Assembly: GCA_018375265.1 (NCBI GenBank)
Contig: JAHADO010000083.1
Coordinates: 1-6,143 of the forward strand
Source of the DNA: Campylobacter concisus
Lineage (GTDB): Bacteria > Campylobacterota > Campylobacteria > Campylobacterales > Campylobacteraceae
Direction: 5' to 3'
DNA length: 6,143 nt
The position numbers and the translations under genes were made by a program. Below are positions 6,055-6,143 of this stretch, piece after piece. Positions within the stretch are counted from its first letter, which is position 1, and every line of letters begins with the position of its first letter. The notes below the pieces were generated by a model that did no database searches, was not told where the DNA came from, and saw nothing but the letters and a program-made list of their open reading frames with translations.

Positions 6055-6143
6055 ATGAATATCGTCATAGTAGAAGATGACATCAATATGCGAAAGTCGC
6101 TTGAGATCGCGCTTGGCGAGTACGACGAGCTAAAGATCAAGAG
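6055..6143 (+). CDS. flgR: FlgR, sigma54-associated flagellar response regulator, N-terminal fragment
   Basis: Only 29 codons plus two bases are in the window; the gene runs off the end. They encode the first strand and helix of a receiver domain: MNIVIVEDDINMRKSLEIAL, with the acidic cluster Glu7-Asp8-Asp9 that binds magnesium. The phospho-acceptor aspartate, AAA+ domain and any DNA-binding domain lie outside. The sequence closely resembles the start of C. jejuni FlgR, which sits at this position after flgQ. With the kinase FlgS, FlgR activates sigma54 for rod, hook and other middle flagellar genes. Receiver-domain identity is clear; the flgR name rests on synteny and N-terminal similarity. 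Confidence 0.88.
   Translation, partial: MNIVIVEDDINMRKSLEIALGEYDELKIK

Noticed and set aside
1..6143. tRNA/rRNA genes, CRISPR arrays, insertion sequences or horizontally acquired genes
   Set aside because: There are no cloverleaf-like segments, spaced direct repeats, transposase motifs or abrupt composition change; coding density with core genes fills the window.

Overview
The window reads as an ordinary core chromosomal segment of an epsilonproteobacterium, most likely a Campylobacter. Supporting this are the AT-rich composition, T-rich plus -10 promoter style, a CheB without a receiver domain, and the order gyrA-flgP-flgQ-flgR, which matches the C. jejuni order Cj1027c to Cj1024c. The very high density of the hexamer AAATTT and the protein sequences suggest the C. 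concisus/curvus/showae side of the genus rather than C. jejuni itself; that placement is an inference. All genes lie on the + strand, densely packed, with no RNA genes, mobile elements or CRISPR visible.

Left part (1-2419): the 3' part of a methyl-accepting chemotaxis protein gene (HAMP remnant plus full cytoplasmic signalling domain), then cheB (methylesterase catalytic domain only, GTG start), then cheR (methyltransferase), overlapping cheB by 11 bp. This is a chemotaxis receptor together with the two enzymes that set receptor methylation. A short intergenic region (2420-2507) holds a perfect 16-bp palindrome, a weak terminator-like hairpin and a good sigma70-type promoter for gyrA.

Middle (2508-5129): complete gyrA, DNA gyrase subunit A. 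It carries Ile (ATA) at the position equivalent to C. jejuni Thr86 / E. coli Ser83, the classic fluoroquinolone-resistance substitution, and an acidic insert inside the C-terminal beta-pinwheel.

Right part (5130-6143): flgP (outer-membrane lipoprotein of the flagellar basal disk), flgQ (exported FlgP partner, overlapping flgP by 25 bp) and the first 29 codons of flgR (response regulator that activates sigma54). A near-consensus sigma54 (RpoN) -24/-12 element overlaps the gyrA stop codon, 37 bp before the flgP ATG. This suggests flgP-flgQ-flgR could be driven by sigma54 and so fed back on by FlgR.

I see no novel multi-gene system here. The points most worth following are the sigma54 site, the GyrA resistance residue and the linkage of motility genes on both sides of gyrA.
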